Assembly: GCA_903905665.1 (NCBI GenBank)
Contig: CAIVHJ010000260.1
Coordinates: forward strand, 1-31,331
Length of the DNA: 31,331 nucleotides
Direction of reading: 5' to 3'
Origin: an uncultured Phycisphaerales bacterium
GTDB taxonomy: Bacteria > Planctomycetota > Phycisphaerae > UBA1845 > CAIVHJ01
Of the stretch, positions 8,309 to 15,081 are shown piece by piece; position 1 is the stretch's first letter, and each line of letters opens with the position of its first letter. The notes below the pieces were generated by a model that ran no database searches, was not told the origin of the DNA, and saw nothing but the letters and a program-made list of their open reading frames with translations. The translations under genes and the position numbers were made by a program.

Positions 8309-8493
8309 GGGTTCGGACAGTTGGCCTCGTCGGCGGATTTAAGAATCGCCGCCAACCGCGACGGCGTCAGACCGTCCGCCGGATAATCCCGCCACACGTC
8401 TTCCTTTCGCGGCGTCACCACCTGACCGATTGGCGGCCTCCGATCCGATTCCTCACGCCGAAGCATATTCACCAACCGCTGTGTCCAACTCAT
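8233..8493 (-). CDS. Portal N-terminal fragment (frameshifted)
   Basis: An 86-residue frame starting MSWTQRLVNMLRRE. The segment DVWRDYPADGLTPSRLAAIL followed by KSADEAN is the normal DUF935 N-terminal region that precedes the 'MEEKD' motif. After about residue 55-60 the frame reads out into unrelated residues (CPNPCSCSSKW), while the downstream frame carries the true continuation. The ATG at 8493 follows GGGGTGA. The portal frame itself has a TAA near 8338, so the shift must lie between about 8338 and 8309. No classical slippery heptamer is visible. A sequencing or assembly error, or true inactivation, is more likely than programmed frameshifting. Confidence 0.75.
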   Translation of the reverse strand: MSWTQRLVNMLRREESDRRPPIGQVVTPRKEDVWRDYPADGLTPSRLAAILKSADEANCPNPCSCSSKWRKKTRIYFASPIRGGWR

Positions 8494-8514
8494 CGTGTCA
8501 CCCCGTCCATCGCA

Positions 8515-8574
8515 ATTCGTCGTTCGTCGTTTGTCGTTCGTTCATCGTTCATCATTCCTCATTCATCGTTTCCC
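8515..8574 (-). repeat. Heptanucleotide array
   Basis: Units ATTCGTC, GTTCGTC, GTTTGTC, then a 4-nt slip, then GTTCATC, GTTCATC, ATTCCTC, ATTCATC, GTTTCCC on the plus strand. It starts 11 nt past the terminase stop codon and fills most of the terminase-portal gap. Confidence 0.8.
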
Positions 8575-8585
8575 GTCGGTCCCGC

Positions 8586-9908
8586 TCACCAAATTCCGTT
8601 GCGTGCAAACTGCAGCGGCCGGGTCTGGAGTTGTTCCACCTTGGCCGGTGTTTCACCAGCGGCATGGACCGCCAACGCCGCCGCCCAAAATCGATCCGCG
8701 TGCCCGAATTCGCTCCGCTGCGCATCCAGTCGAATGTGACCGGCGGTGGTCACCGTTTTTTGAATGCTGTGCCAGTCGTTTCGCAACCGCTCATCAACCG
8801 GAATCCGTATCGCGCCGTTCTCGACGTGAATTCGCAACCGGCCCGCCAACTCGGATTTCAATGCCGCCGTCAACGTCAGCGCCTCCACACGAAACTCGCC
8901 GAAATCACCGACCGCCTGTTCCGCCAACTGCATCCCCAACCCGCCGCTGTCGATGCAGCATCGCCGCACGCCCGGCAGACTCAGCACCCGCGTCAACTCG
9001 GCATACTGCTGCCGAAACGGCGCGTTTTGCATCTCGATCCAACCCGACGTGATCCATTGATCCGCTTCGCGCCGCAACAACCAGATCACCGTCAAATCCC
9101 GCCGGCGACCGATGTCCACGCCGACAAAAAGATCGCCGTCGTACCGCGTAAGAAACGACCAGTCCGGTTCGCTGCTCAGCATCGGGTCTTCGCAACCGGC
9201 GATCTGCCGATACGTCAGAAACGCCGTCGATTCGTCTAAAAATTCGCACAAAAATTCCTGCCGATAAATTTCCTCGTCCGCCACGCTTTGCCGCATGGCT
9301 TCGGCATCGACCTGCAAGCCCTGTTCGATGGCGTCGGGTAGCGTGACCGTCGTGTGAGTGAACAAATCGTTGTCGCGCAATTTTGCGAACATGTTCAGAC
9401 ATCCTTTGGGCGTCGAAGCCACATCGACTTCGCCGTCCTCCCGCAACACCGACGGAAGCACCGCCGCCCAGATGTCGCGGTCGTCGGTATGCATGGCGAA
9501 TTCGTCGAGCAGCACGTCGCCGGTGAACCCTCGAACCGTTTGCGGATTCGCCGGCAATCCGATGATCCGCACGCGATTGGGAAGTTGAATCTCCAGATGT
9601 TTGACCTCCAGCGGAGCGAAGCTTTGCGAATCAAAAAATTCCGACGCGATTTTGAGCGCCTGACAGTGCTGCTGGGCTTTGAGCATCAGTTCGCGGGTTT
9701 GGCGTTCGCCGGCGCTGAGAAACACCTGCGTCCGGCTTCGCATCAAACCGCGAAGAATCCGCCGCAGACTTTTGGTGAAACTCTTGCCCGTCTGCCTCGC
9801 CCAGCACGACCACACAAACCGCATCGGACTTTCCACGTCCGCCTGCTGATACGGCAAGAGCGGCACGACCGGTTTGGGCGTCGCATTTATGGTTTGCGTG
9901 TCATCCAA
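8586..9908 (-). CDS. Phage terminase large subunit (Mu gp28-like)
   Basis: A 440-residue DNA-packaging ATPase-nuclease. The Walker A-like motif is ARQTGKS (residues 37-43), Walker B is DVLLDE with D135/E136, and the coupling motif is ASTPKG (164-169). The RNase H-like nuclease has acidic residues in VGVDIGRRRD (D265), CIDSGG (D320) and FGHADRFWAA (D405). All key residues are present, so the enzyme looks intact. Length fits the gp28 group. The start is TTG at 9908, preceded by GGAG at 9 nt; the first ATG would remove residues just before the ATPase motif. It is the first gene of the block. No small terminase gene and no phage regulator are seen upstream. Confidence 0.88.
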   Translation of the reverse strand: MDDTQTINATPKPVVPLLPYQQADVESPMRFVWSCWARQTGKSFTKSLRRILRGLMRSRTQVFLSAGERQTRELMLKAQQHCQALKIASEFFDSQSFAPLEVKHLEIQLPNRVRIIGLPANPQTVRGFTGDVLLDEFAMHTDDRDIWAAVLPSVLREDGEVDVASTPKGCLNMFAKLRDNDLFTHTTVTLPDAIEQGLQVDAEAMRQSVADEEIYRQEFLCEFLDESTAFLTYRQIAGCEDPMLSSEPDWSFLTRYDGDLFVGVDIGRRRDLTVIWLLRREADQWITSGWIEMQNAPFRQQYAELTRVLSLPGVRRCCIDSGGLGMQLAEQAVGDFGEFRVEALTLTAALKSELAGRLRIHVENGAIRIPVDERLRNDWHSIQKTVTTAGHIRLDAQRSEFGHADRFWAAALAVHAAGETPAKVEQLQTRPLQFARNGIW

Positions 9909-9932
9909 CGTTCAATCTCCGGCAGAAAAGAT

Positions 9933-10019
9933 GGTGGGCAAGCCCACCCTACTTTTTGGGTGCGTCGAGGACACACCCTACAGATATCAACGTTGGGTGC
10001 GTCGAGGACACACCCTACA
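9933..10019. repeat. REP-like palindrome plus 25-bp direct repeat
   Basis: GGTGGGCAAGCCCACCCTAC (9933-9952) is a palindrome with decayed relatives near 10733, 11513 and 12982. It is followed by two perfect 25-bp copies (9958-9982 and 9995-10019) of a semi-palindrome whose arms are GGGTGCGTC and GACACACCC. It sits just upstream of the terminase start. Confidence 0.75.
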
Positions 10020-10296
10020 CATTTCCGGTGTGCGACGAAGACAAACCTGCGAACCCTCGCGCCGCACCCACAAGTAAACTTACTCACTGGTCTGTTCCCG
10101 ACCCCGACAGATCGAGTACACGCAAAGTTTTTTGGAGAGGTAAGTGCTTAGAGGTCAGGAGGAAGAGAAAAAGTTAAAGAAAAGTTTAGGAGTTGGAAAA
10201 AATCTTAAGAGTTTAGGAGTCAAGCCGAAAAGTTCAGGAGTCAAATTCAAAAGTTTAGGGGTTCGTGAATTCAAGAATTCGGGAATCAAACCAGAA

Positions 10297-10352
10297 GTTT
10301 AGGAGTTTAAGAGTTCAGGAGTTGGGGGGTTCGGGAGTTTAGGAGTTGAGGG
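10297..10352 (+). repeat. Clean octanucleotide array
   Basis: Seven 8-nt units, each starting GTT: GTTTAGGA, GTTTAAGA, GTTCAGGA, GTTGGGGG, GTTCGGGA, GTTTAGGA, GTTGAGGG. Looser copies extend left to about 10170. Confidence 0.85.
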
Positions 10353-10369
10353 ATGCAAAAGGCGGAAGG

Positions 10370-10404
10370 GAATTGAGAATTATGAATTGAGAATTATGAA
10401 TGAC
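10370..10404 (+). repeat. Heptanucleotide array
   Basis: Five 7-nt units: GAATTGA, GAATTAT, GAATTGA, GAATTAT, GAATGAC. Confidence 0.85.
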
Positions 10405-10455
10405 GAGCAAAGAAATTGAAAATTAAAAATGTAGAATGAAGAAATAAGTGACTGT

Positions 10456-10553
10456 GGGGCTGTTGAAAAAGGGCATATTATGATATTAAAATCCACTTTT
10501 CCGAGTACTGAAGCATGCCAAGACCAGTCGCTATCGACTTATTCAACAGCCCC
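10456..10553. mobile_element. MITE-like element with terminal inverted repeats and 5-bp target duplication
   Basis: A 98-bp element. The left end GGGGCTGTTGAAAAAG and the right end (read inward) GGGGCTGTTGAATAAG match at 15 of 16 positions. ACTGT directly flanks both sides (10451-10455 and 10554-10558), consistent with a target-site duplication. There is no coding capacity. The GGGGCTGTTGAA end resembles inverted repeats of IS5- or IS1182-like elements, but the family is not certain. Movement would need a transposase supplied from elsewhere. Confidence 0.8.
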
Positions 10554-10755
10554 ACTGTCCCTTGTTATCCCCTAGTTATCCCATGTCGCTTCGCGGTTCG
10601 GGGCGTTCGTACATTTGTTGGGGACATCCGCCAAACGGCAAGCCGGGAGGGAGGCTCAATAAGATACACGAGTCTGGAAGAAGGACTCGGCTGCTTGGAG
10701 TAGGACAGGAGTCGCAAACCAACAATCACTGTTGGGCAAGCCCAGCCTGCGCCGG

Positions 10756-11280
10756 TTACAGTGGTTCGGATTTCAGTGTCCGGAACCAAAGGACTTTGTA
10801 TTTGTCGCTTTCTGGGCTCCACATATGCTGACAAGGAATATCTGTCTCGAAAACGACAAATGTGACCTCAATCACGTACTTCACATCTGGCTTCGGGATG
10901 CCGCTGAGTTTCCGGGTGATGTACGAAGTTCCAATGTATGCTGACCCGCCCAGTCCGCTACCGCAGTGTTTTCTCTGGTCCCCTGACACGACGAACATCT
11001 CGTTTTTGAATCCAGTAACCATCTTACGCCCCACCTTCAGCTCGATTGTCTCGAGTGAGTTCGTGTCAACGGAGACCTCAATCTGCTCGGGTGTCCGCTT
11101 GACAATGAGCCGGGTCGGAACCTGAAAGCTCTGGTCGCTTCGGATCTGCGGGTCAGCGTCCTTGATCGGCGGAGACGAAGGAAATCCCGGTTGTATCGAA
11201 GGGGCATTGGAGTCAGAAACGTTCGTGCAGGCGCCGCCGAGTGTGGCGACACACAGTAGAATGCAGATTGTTGTTTTCAT
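10756..11280 (-). CDS. Predicted lipoprotein, unknown function
   Basis: A 174-residue protein with a lipoprotein signal: MKTTICILLCVATLGGAC, lipobox LGGAC, so the mature protein would start at Cys18. A Pro/Ser/Asp-rich spacer follows, then a beta-rich domain of ~110 residues with RLIVKRTPEQIEVSVDTN, GTSYITRKLSG and VIEVTFVVFETD. I do not recognise a family. The start at 11280 was chosen because GGAG lies 7 nt upstream and the signal peptide begins there. Alternatives are ATG 11283 and 11295. The gene stands alone and is divergent from the next plus-strand gene. Confidence 0.6.
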   Translation of the reverse strand: MKTTICILLCVATLGGACTNVSDSNAPSIQPGFPSSPPIKDADPQIRSDQSFQVPTRLIVKRTPEQIEVSVDTNSLETIELKVGRKMVTGFKNEMFVVSGDQRKHCGSGLGGSAYIGTSYITRKLSGIPKPDVKYVIEVTFVVFETDIPCQHMWSPESDKYKVLWFRTLKSEPL

Positions 11281-11441
11281 CATCTCGCTCCACAAGGATT
11301 TGCCGGATTCACAACAGAGGCGGAGTTCTGGTTTCGGGTCGGTTCCTTTTTATCCAATTGATGGCTGGATGTCCAGAGAAGCAGGCAGCGGGTAGCGGAA
11401 GGGGAAGAATTTAACCACAGAGCACGCGGAGATCGCGGAGA

Positions 11442-11476
11442 AATGGAAAATTGAAAATGGAGAATTGAAAATGAAA
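11442..11476 (+). repeat. Heptanucleotide array
   Basis: Five 7-nt units: AATGGAA, AATTGAA, AATGGAG, AATTGAA, AATGAAA. The first three units are identical to those that overlap the iscX stop codon at 20864-20884. Confidence 0.85.
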
Positions 11477-11576
11477 AAAATGATAGTCCGACAACAGGGA
11501 TTTCAATCAGTGGTGGGCGGTGCCCACCCTACCGAACTACTCAAGCATCAATAGCAGCGAGGAGAATGCGGAACAG

Positions 11577-11612
11577 GAATCACAAATCTCGAGCTTTGTG
11601 CCTCCACCGCGG
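11577..11612. repeat. Dispersed palindrome-containing repeat, copy 2
   Basis: Inverse copy of 3333-3369 with one mismatch (ATCTCGAG instead of AGCTCGAG). It lies upstream of the true start of the plus-strand lipoprotein gene. The open frame runs through it, but it is not part of the protein as called here. Confidence 0.8.
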
Positions 11613-11733
11613 CCTCCACCACGGTTACGATGTTCTGGACATCGACAGCCTTATCGTGGATACTTTGCCCTGTAATGCCCGTAAGCAACGGGTTTTTAGC
11701 GTCATTAACCGTATCAGAAATGAGGTATCTATC

Positions 11734-12870
11734 ATGAAGCGAATTTGTCGAAGCCGTCTCATGTGCGGCAGCTTGCTGGGGATCGCAACTGTGGTTCTGG
11801 CTGGTTGCGAAGGTTCCACCCCCGGCGATGAAAACAACAACGGTTCGACATCCAATCCGGTGGTCATTTTCAATAATGGGAACGCCGGAGCGGTCTTAAA
11901 TAATCCCATCAGCCCCACCACCTTCACCATTCAACAATCATACCGCATCACACTGATCAGGAATTATCACTGGAACGACGGAGCTGGAACCGCGGCGGCG
12001 GGGACCATCGGACTGATCGAAGAATTCGGAACCACCTATGGCCCGTGGCAGGCCGCCGGCACTGACGCCATGAACTCCAGCTGGGAATGCTACCCCGAAG
12101 AGATCATCCCGCCCGGAACCTACACGGTCGTCGATTCCGATCCGGTCAGCTGGTCACAGAACCCCTCCTCAGGTAATGCCGGAATGAGTTACATCGAGGG
12201 TATCCCCGTTGGTGGGGGTGGGGACAACGGCAATGACAACGTTGACACCGGCGGCAACGAGAATCTGAATGCAAACGGCAACGATAATGCCAACGAAAAC
12301 GGGAATACGGGCGACGGCGGAGGAGACGAGGGCGACAATGCACTCGAACGGATCATGGCCCACGCCGTCGGCGTTAGCGTTTCCCTCTCTCTCGAGGATG
12401 ATTACTGGAGCAACTTCCCGGAATTTGGGGGCACCGCGTCCATGGGAACCGGTCCGTGGCTGGATGATCCATTCAGTCCATTGACCTGGGCGGAAGATTA
12501 CTCCTTCAGCATTTCAAACGGCGATGAGCCTTCCGAGAACAATGATATACAGACTATTATTAGCGGCCAGCTCTCGTCCGACGGCCAGAGCATCATCACA
12601 CTCGAAGCTTACCAACGCTATAAGTATACATATCTTTCCGACCCGGACGTTTATGAGACCTGCGAGATTACGATCAACAACCTGCCACTCGACACCCGAC
12701 ACGGATCCGAATGGGTATGCACGCAGGCGACCGATTGCGTCTTCTGCTCGATCTGGTACAGCCTAGAGGGTGATGAGGCGGTAGCGGACTTCTCGTGCAC
12801 CGACTCCGCGCTCGGCACCTTGTCAGCAACGGTCACAAACGTCCTCGTTGCGTTCGATTATTGCGAATAA
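11734..12870 (+). CDS. Predicted secreted lipoprotein with Asn/Asp/Gly-rich linker
   Basis: A 378-residue protein. Signal MKRICRSRLMCGSLLGIATV ends in a VLAGC lipobox, so lipidation is expected at about residue 27. Two beta-rich domains (about residues 40-165 and 205-378) are joined by a low-complexity linker of repeated GNDN/NANEN/GDGG units, a layout common in planctomycete extracellular proteins. The N-terminal domain has SYRITLIRNYHW and PPGTYTVVDSDPVSWSQN. The C-terminal domain has several Cys (CEITI, CTQATDCVFC, SCTDS, FDYCE) that could form disulfides. The frame is open further upstream, but ATG 11734 has AGG at 8 nt and begins the signal peptide. The upstream extension is repeat DNA. 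Function unknown. Confidence 0.7.
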   Translation: MKRICRSRLMCGSLLGIATVVLAGCEGSTPGDENNNGSTSNPVVIFNNGNAGAVLNNPISPTTFTIQQSYRITLIRNYHWNDGAGTAAAGTIGLIEEFGTTYGPWQAAGTDAMNSSWECYPEEIIPPGTYTVVDSDPVSWSQNPSSGNAGMSYIEGIPVGGGGDNGNDNVDTGGNENLNANGNDNANENGNTGDGGGDEGDNALERIMAHAVGVSVSLSLEDDYWSNFPEFGGTASMGTGPWLDDPFSPLTWAEDYSFSISNGDEPSENNDIQTIISGQLSSDGQSIITLEAYQRYKYTYLSDPDVYETCEITINNLPLDTRHGSEWVCTQATDCVFCSIWYSLEGDEAVADFSCTDSALGTLSATVTNVLVAFDYCE

Positions 12871-13013
12871 CGTGAAGGAGATCCTTGGGAGTAGATCTGC
12901 CGCAGAACATGAGATTTGTAAGGTGTGCCCCGACGAATCGGGATTTGCACCGTAATTAATAAGCAACGGGGATTTCAATGATTGGTGGGTAAGCCTGCCA
13001 TACTTTGTTTATG

Positions 13014-13397
13014 TCATTCGCTACTAACACCACAAACAGATGTCCCGGTTTCGTGGCGTATGACGCTACCGAAACGGTCAATCACAACACGCAGAAACGG
13101 TTTGCCCATTCCTGATGAAAAGTCAACATTTGCCAGCACTCTGCCACCGTCAGTCTGCACCCAAACCGTACAATTGGCCTGCGAAAAATCATATTCAATA
13201 GATTTTTCTTCAGCGTAACGATGTGCAATTTGCTCAAGCTCCAGTGCAGAATACCACGCTTTCTGACCATCGCCGGAGATAAACATGAACTCGTGAGGCT
13301 CTTGTGCCAAAACACCGATTCTATTGTCAATGTGTGTGGAAGAACATCCCGAGAACGAAGCAACAAACAGCATCACAATGATAGAAGGTATGCGCAT
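13014..13397 (-). CDS. Small predicted lipoprotein, unknown function
   Basis: A 127-residue protein. MRIPSIIVMLFVASFSGCSS is a lipoprotein signal with an FSGC lipobox. The mature part has one alpha/beta region with SALELEQIAHRYAEEKSIEYD and a C-terminal strand pair FLRVVIDRFGSVIRHETG. I do not recognise a family. The start at 13397 was set by the signal peptide; the open frame runs a further 19 codons upstream, but those residues do not form a signal. It is a single gene in a low-GC stretch compared with its neighbours, which may mean recent acquisition. Confidence 0.55.
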   Translation of the reverse strand: MRIPSIIVMLFVASFSGCSSTHIDNRIGVLAQEPHEFMFISGDGQKAWYSALELEQIAHRYAEEKSIEYDFSQANCTVWVQTDGGRVLANVDFSSGMGKPFLRVVIDRFGSVIRHETGTSVCGVSSE

Positions 13398-13531
13398 GAT
13401 ATTAGATGCAAACATACAATAATCTGATTGATTCATACGAGTCATATAGAACAAATCAACAAGCTAGATTACCACACATTCTATTGTCGGATTACCATTT
13501 CGGCAATTCGGGATCGTTCGGCCAGTCGTGA

Positions 13532-13840
13532 TCAGGTGCCGGACAGATTATCGATTTCCAAGGTTTGGTCGCCGTATTCGGCCACGATGCGAAGTTTTCC
13601 GCCGGTGGCTTCAATGAAACGACGCAGAGTGCTGATGACCAAATCCGTCCTATGCTCTAGTTGTGAGAGCGTGGGCTGCTCGACGCCAAGCTCTTTGGCC
13701 AGTTGCTGCTGAGTCAAACCGCGCGCCCGACGAATGGCCGCCAACGGCAGTTTCTCCAGCCGAGCGGTAACTCGCCGCTCAATCCTGGTTCGGCGTCCCG
13801 CCGGAATCTTATCGTAAAGCTGTCGAAATTTCTTAGCCAT
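13532..13840 (-). CDS. XRE-family antitoxin (HigA-like)
   Basis: A 102-residue DNA-binding protein that should neutralise the toxin encoded just upstream. Residues about 31-85 form the helix-turn-helix: LAAIRRARGLTQQQLAKELG, VEQPTLSQLEHRTD, then ISTLRRFIEATGGKLRIVAE, the usual ending of toxin-linked XRE proteins. The N-terminal ~30 residues are basic and helical. Its start overlaps the end of the toxin gene by 8 nt, which implies translational coupling. Toxin-first order is typical of HigBA-type modules. Antitoxins of this class usually repress their own promoter, and an inverted repeat spans the promoter at 14202-14239. Confidence 0.85.
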   Translation of the reverse strand: MAKKFRQLYDKIPAGRRTRIERRVTARLEKLPLAAIRRARGLTQQQLAKELGVEQPTLSQLEHRTDLVISTLRRFIEATGGKLRIVAEYGDQTLEIDNLSGT

Positions 13841-14195
13841 CGGTTAAACCCTCTCGTTGAATTTCCGCCAGATAATCATCATAAAACCGATCAGCCAGCG
13901 GAATGAACCTCTTGTAAAACCGTTTATCACCCGCCTTATCGCCGCCGATGAGTAGAATGGCCGTCCGGCGAGGATCAAAGGCAAACAGGGTACGATATTG
14001 ATGCTTTCCGTAACGGGTCCGCAATTCCTTCATATTGGTATGCCGGGAACCCTTGACCGTATCCACCGTGGGGCGGCCCAGACCCGGACCAACCTCTTCC
14101 AGAAGCCGGACATCCTCGGCCACCGCGTCCTGTGAAGCGGGATCTAAACTATCCCACCACTTACCAAACTCATCGGTATATTCCACGCTCCACAT
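13833..14195 (-). CDS. RelE/Gp49-type (HigB-like) toxin
   Basis: A 120-residue type II toxin candidate. MWSVEYTDEFGKWWDSLDPA, then VRLLEEVGPGLGRPTVDTVK, the KELRTRYGKHQYRTLFAFDP strand pair, ILLIGGDKAG and KRFYKRFIPLAD form the pattern of Gp49-like/HigB2-related toxins, which are ribosome-dependent mRNA endonucleases of the RelE fold. Conserved basic residues (K, R and H in the KELRTRYGKHQYR segment) are present, so it looks active. The ATG at 14195 has no Shine-Dalgarno. The predicted promoter would start transcription at or within one or two nucleotides of the ATG, giving a leaderless message. Confidence 0.85.
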   Translation of the reverse strand: MWSVEYTDEFGKWWDSLDPASQDAVAEDVRLLEEVGPGLGRPTVDTVKGSRHTNMKELRTRYGKHQYRTLFAFDPRRTAILLIGGDKAGDKRFYKRFIPLADRFYDDYLAEIQREGLTDG

Positions 14196-14201
14196 GATGA
14201 T

Positions 14202-14239
14202 AATATAGCATATAACCTATATAAGTCAATGGCTATATT
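14202..14239 (-). promoter_or_regulatory. Toxin-antitoxin promoter and operator palindrome
   Basis: On the minus strand, TTGACT (14229-14224) and TATATT (14207-14202) are separated by 16 nt. Inverted repeat arms AATATAGC (14202-14209) and GCTATATT (14232-14239) bracket both elements and would suit antitoxin autorepression. Predicted transcription start falls at about 14195, the toxin ATG. Confidence 0.65.
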
Positions 14240-14533
14240 ACAAAAGAGAATAAGGGAGTTAGGAGTTCAGGAATATTGATCATGGCAGATTGTGGATTGC
14301 GGGATGCAGAAGGAAAATCTGACAGCGAGTAGCCGGAAGCAAAGGTTAAGAAGGGTCAGAGGAATCACCCCTTTGAATGCATACCATTCCTTGCAGTTAG
14401 TTCTGTCGGGACAGAATTGACGTTCGGATATGGCGATAATTGACTGAAAACGAGCGATTACTCATGCCAATCGCTGGAATAGGAACTTTTACAGGACCAT
14501 CTGTGTGTTCTCATCTATAATGTAGGTAAGATG
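14240..14533. other. Intergenic region upstream of the isc promoter
   Basis: No gene is seen. The part 14252-14307 is a degenerate heptad array (GGGAGTT, AGGAGTT, CAGGAAT, ATTGATC, ATGGCAG, ATTGTGG, ATTGCGG, GATGCAG). A second TATAAT is at 14516-14521 but lacks a good -35. No clear IscR box could be assigned. Confidence 0.5.
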
Positions 14534-14562
14534 TTGAATCAGCACCGACTGGATGCTATATT
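14534..14562 (+). promoter_or_regulatory. Sigma-70-type promoter of the isc operon
   Basis: TTGAAT (14534-14539) and TATATT (14557-14562) with a 17-nt spacer. Predicted start near 14569 gives a short leader of about 29 nt before the regulator ATG, with GAGGGTGAGG as ribosome site. Confidence 0.65.
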
Positions 14563-14597
14563 CTCCCGATGGGGAAATGAAACGAGGGTGAGGTTTT

Positions 14598-15077
14598 ATG
14601 TTATCGCTGACGAAAAAGACGGAGTACGCGTTGGCGGCGCTGATCTACTTGCAGGACAACCGTCAACGCGTGTGCAGCGCACGAGAAATCGCGGAGTTGT
14701 GCAAGATACCTCTTCCGCTGCTGATGAATATCCTCAAGTCGCTTAATCAGAGCCAGATTGTCGATAGCGCTCGCGGGGCCAGAGGCGGATATCAATTGTC
14801 TTGTAATCCGGCAGAGGTTTCGCTGAACCAGATCATCTTGGCGCTGGAGGGACCGGTTAAACTCGTGCAATGCGTCCACGACAATCATCGTGGTTTTAAC
14901 TCCACCGATACCCATTGTGAGCGTGTCGAGTATTGCACGGTGAGACCCAGTTTGTTGAAGATCCACGCCCACATCGAGAAACTGCTCAAAGAAGTCTCGC
15001 TTGCAGATATTTCGGCTCGCGGAGAATCATTGAATTCCGAGGTATCCCTCACCCCCCTCCCCAAAATTGGAGCGTAA
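14598..15077 (+). CDS. iscR: Rrf2-family Fe-S cluster regulator (IscR-like)
   Basis: A 159-residue winged-helix repressor at the head of the isc operon. MLSLTKKTEYALAALIYLQD and the recognition region CKIPLPLLMNILKSLNQSQI, followed by SARGARGGYQL, are standard Rrf2 features. Putative cluster ligands are C92, C107 and C113. In E. coli IscR they are C92, C98 and C104 with H107, so here the first spacing is longer (14 residues instead of 5) while the second (5) is kept. Histidines at 123 and 125 could be a fourth ligand. Expected role: sense cluster supply and repress the operon when loaded. It ends 4 nt before the iscS ATG. Confidence 0.88.
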   Translation: MLSLTKKTEYALAALIYLQDNRQRVCSAREIAELCKIPLPLLMNILKSLNQSQIVDSARGARGGYQLSCNPAEVSLNQIILALEGPVKLVQCVHDNHRGFNSTDTHCERVEYCTVRPSLLKIHAHIEKLLKEVSLADISARGESLNSEVSLTPLPKIGA

Positions 15078-15081
15078 GGCC

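Larger units (their letters stand above)
9909..10755. other. Gene-free region rich in repeats
   Basis: No credible gene is present. From left to right it holds REP-like palindromes (9933-10019), loose octad sequence, a clean octad array (10297-10352), a heptad array (10370-10404) and a MITE (10451-10558). I see nothing recognisable in 10560-10755, apart from a decayed GGGCAAGCCC palindrome near 10733. Confidence 0.6.
11281..11733. other. Divergent intergenic region with repeats
   Basis: Between two divergent lipoprotein genes. It contains fragments of the GGTAGCGG heptad family near 11390, an AACCACAGAG block near 11412, the array at 11442-11476, a GGTGGGCGGTGCCCACC palindrome near 11513 and the inverted repeat copy at 11577-11612. 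No confident promoter could be assigned. Confidence 0.5.

Noticed and set aside
8300..8345. Programmed ribosomal frameshift in the portal gene
   Set aside because: No slippery heptamer or clear downstream pseudoknot was seen, and portals are not known to need frameshifting.
10515..10834. Small open frames around and after the MITE
   Set aside because: They start within the element or in repeat DNA, have no ribosome site and show no recognisable product.
11566..11733. N-terminal extension of the Asn/Asp/Gly-linker lipoprotein
   Set aside because: It would place a lipoprotein signal internally and is encoded by a dispersed repeat; the ATG at 11734 has a ribosome site.
14516..14521. Perfect TATAAT as the isc promoter
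   Set aside because: No acceptable -35 at 16-18 nt; the TTGAAT-17-TATATT pair downstream is better.
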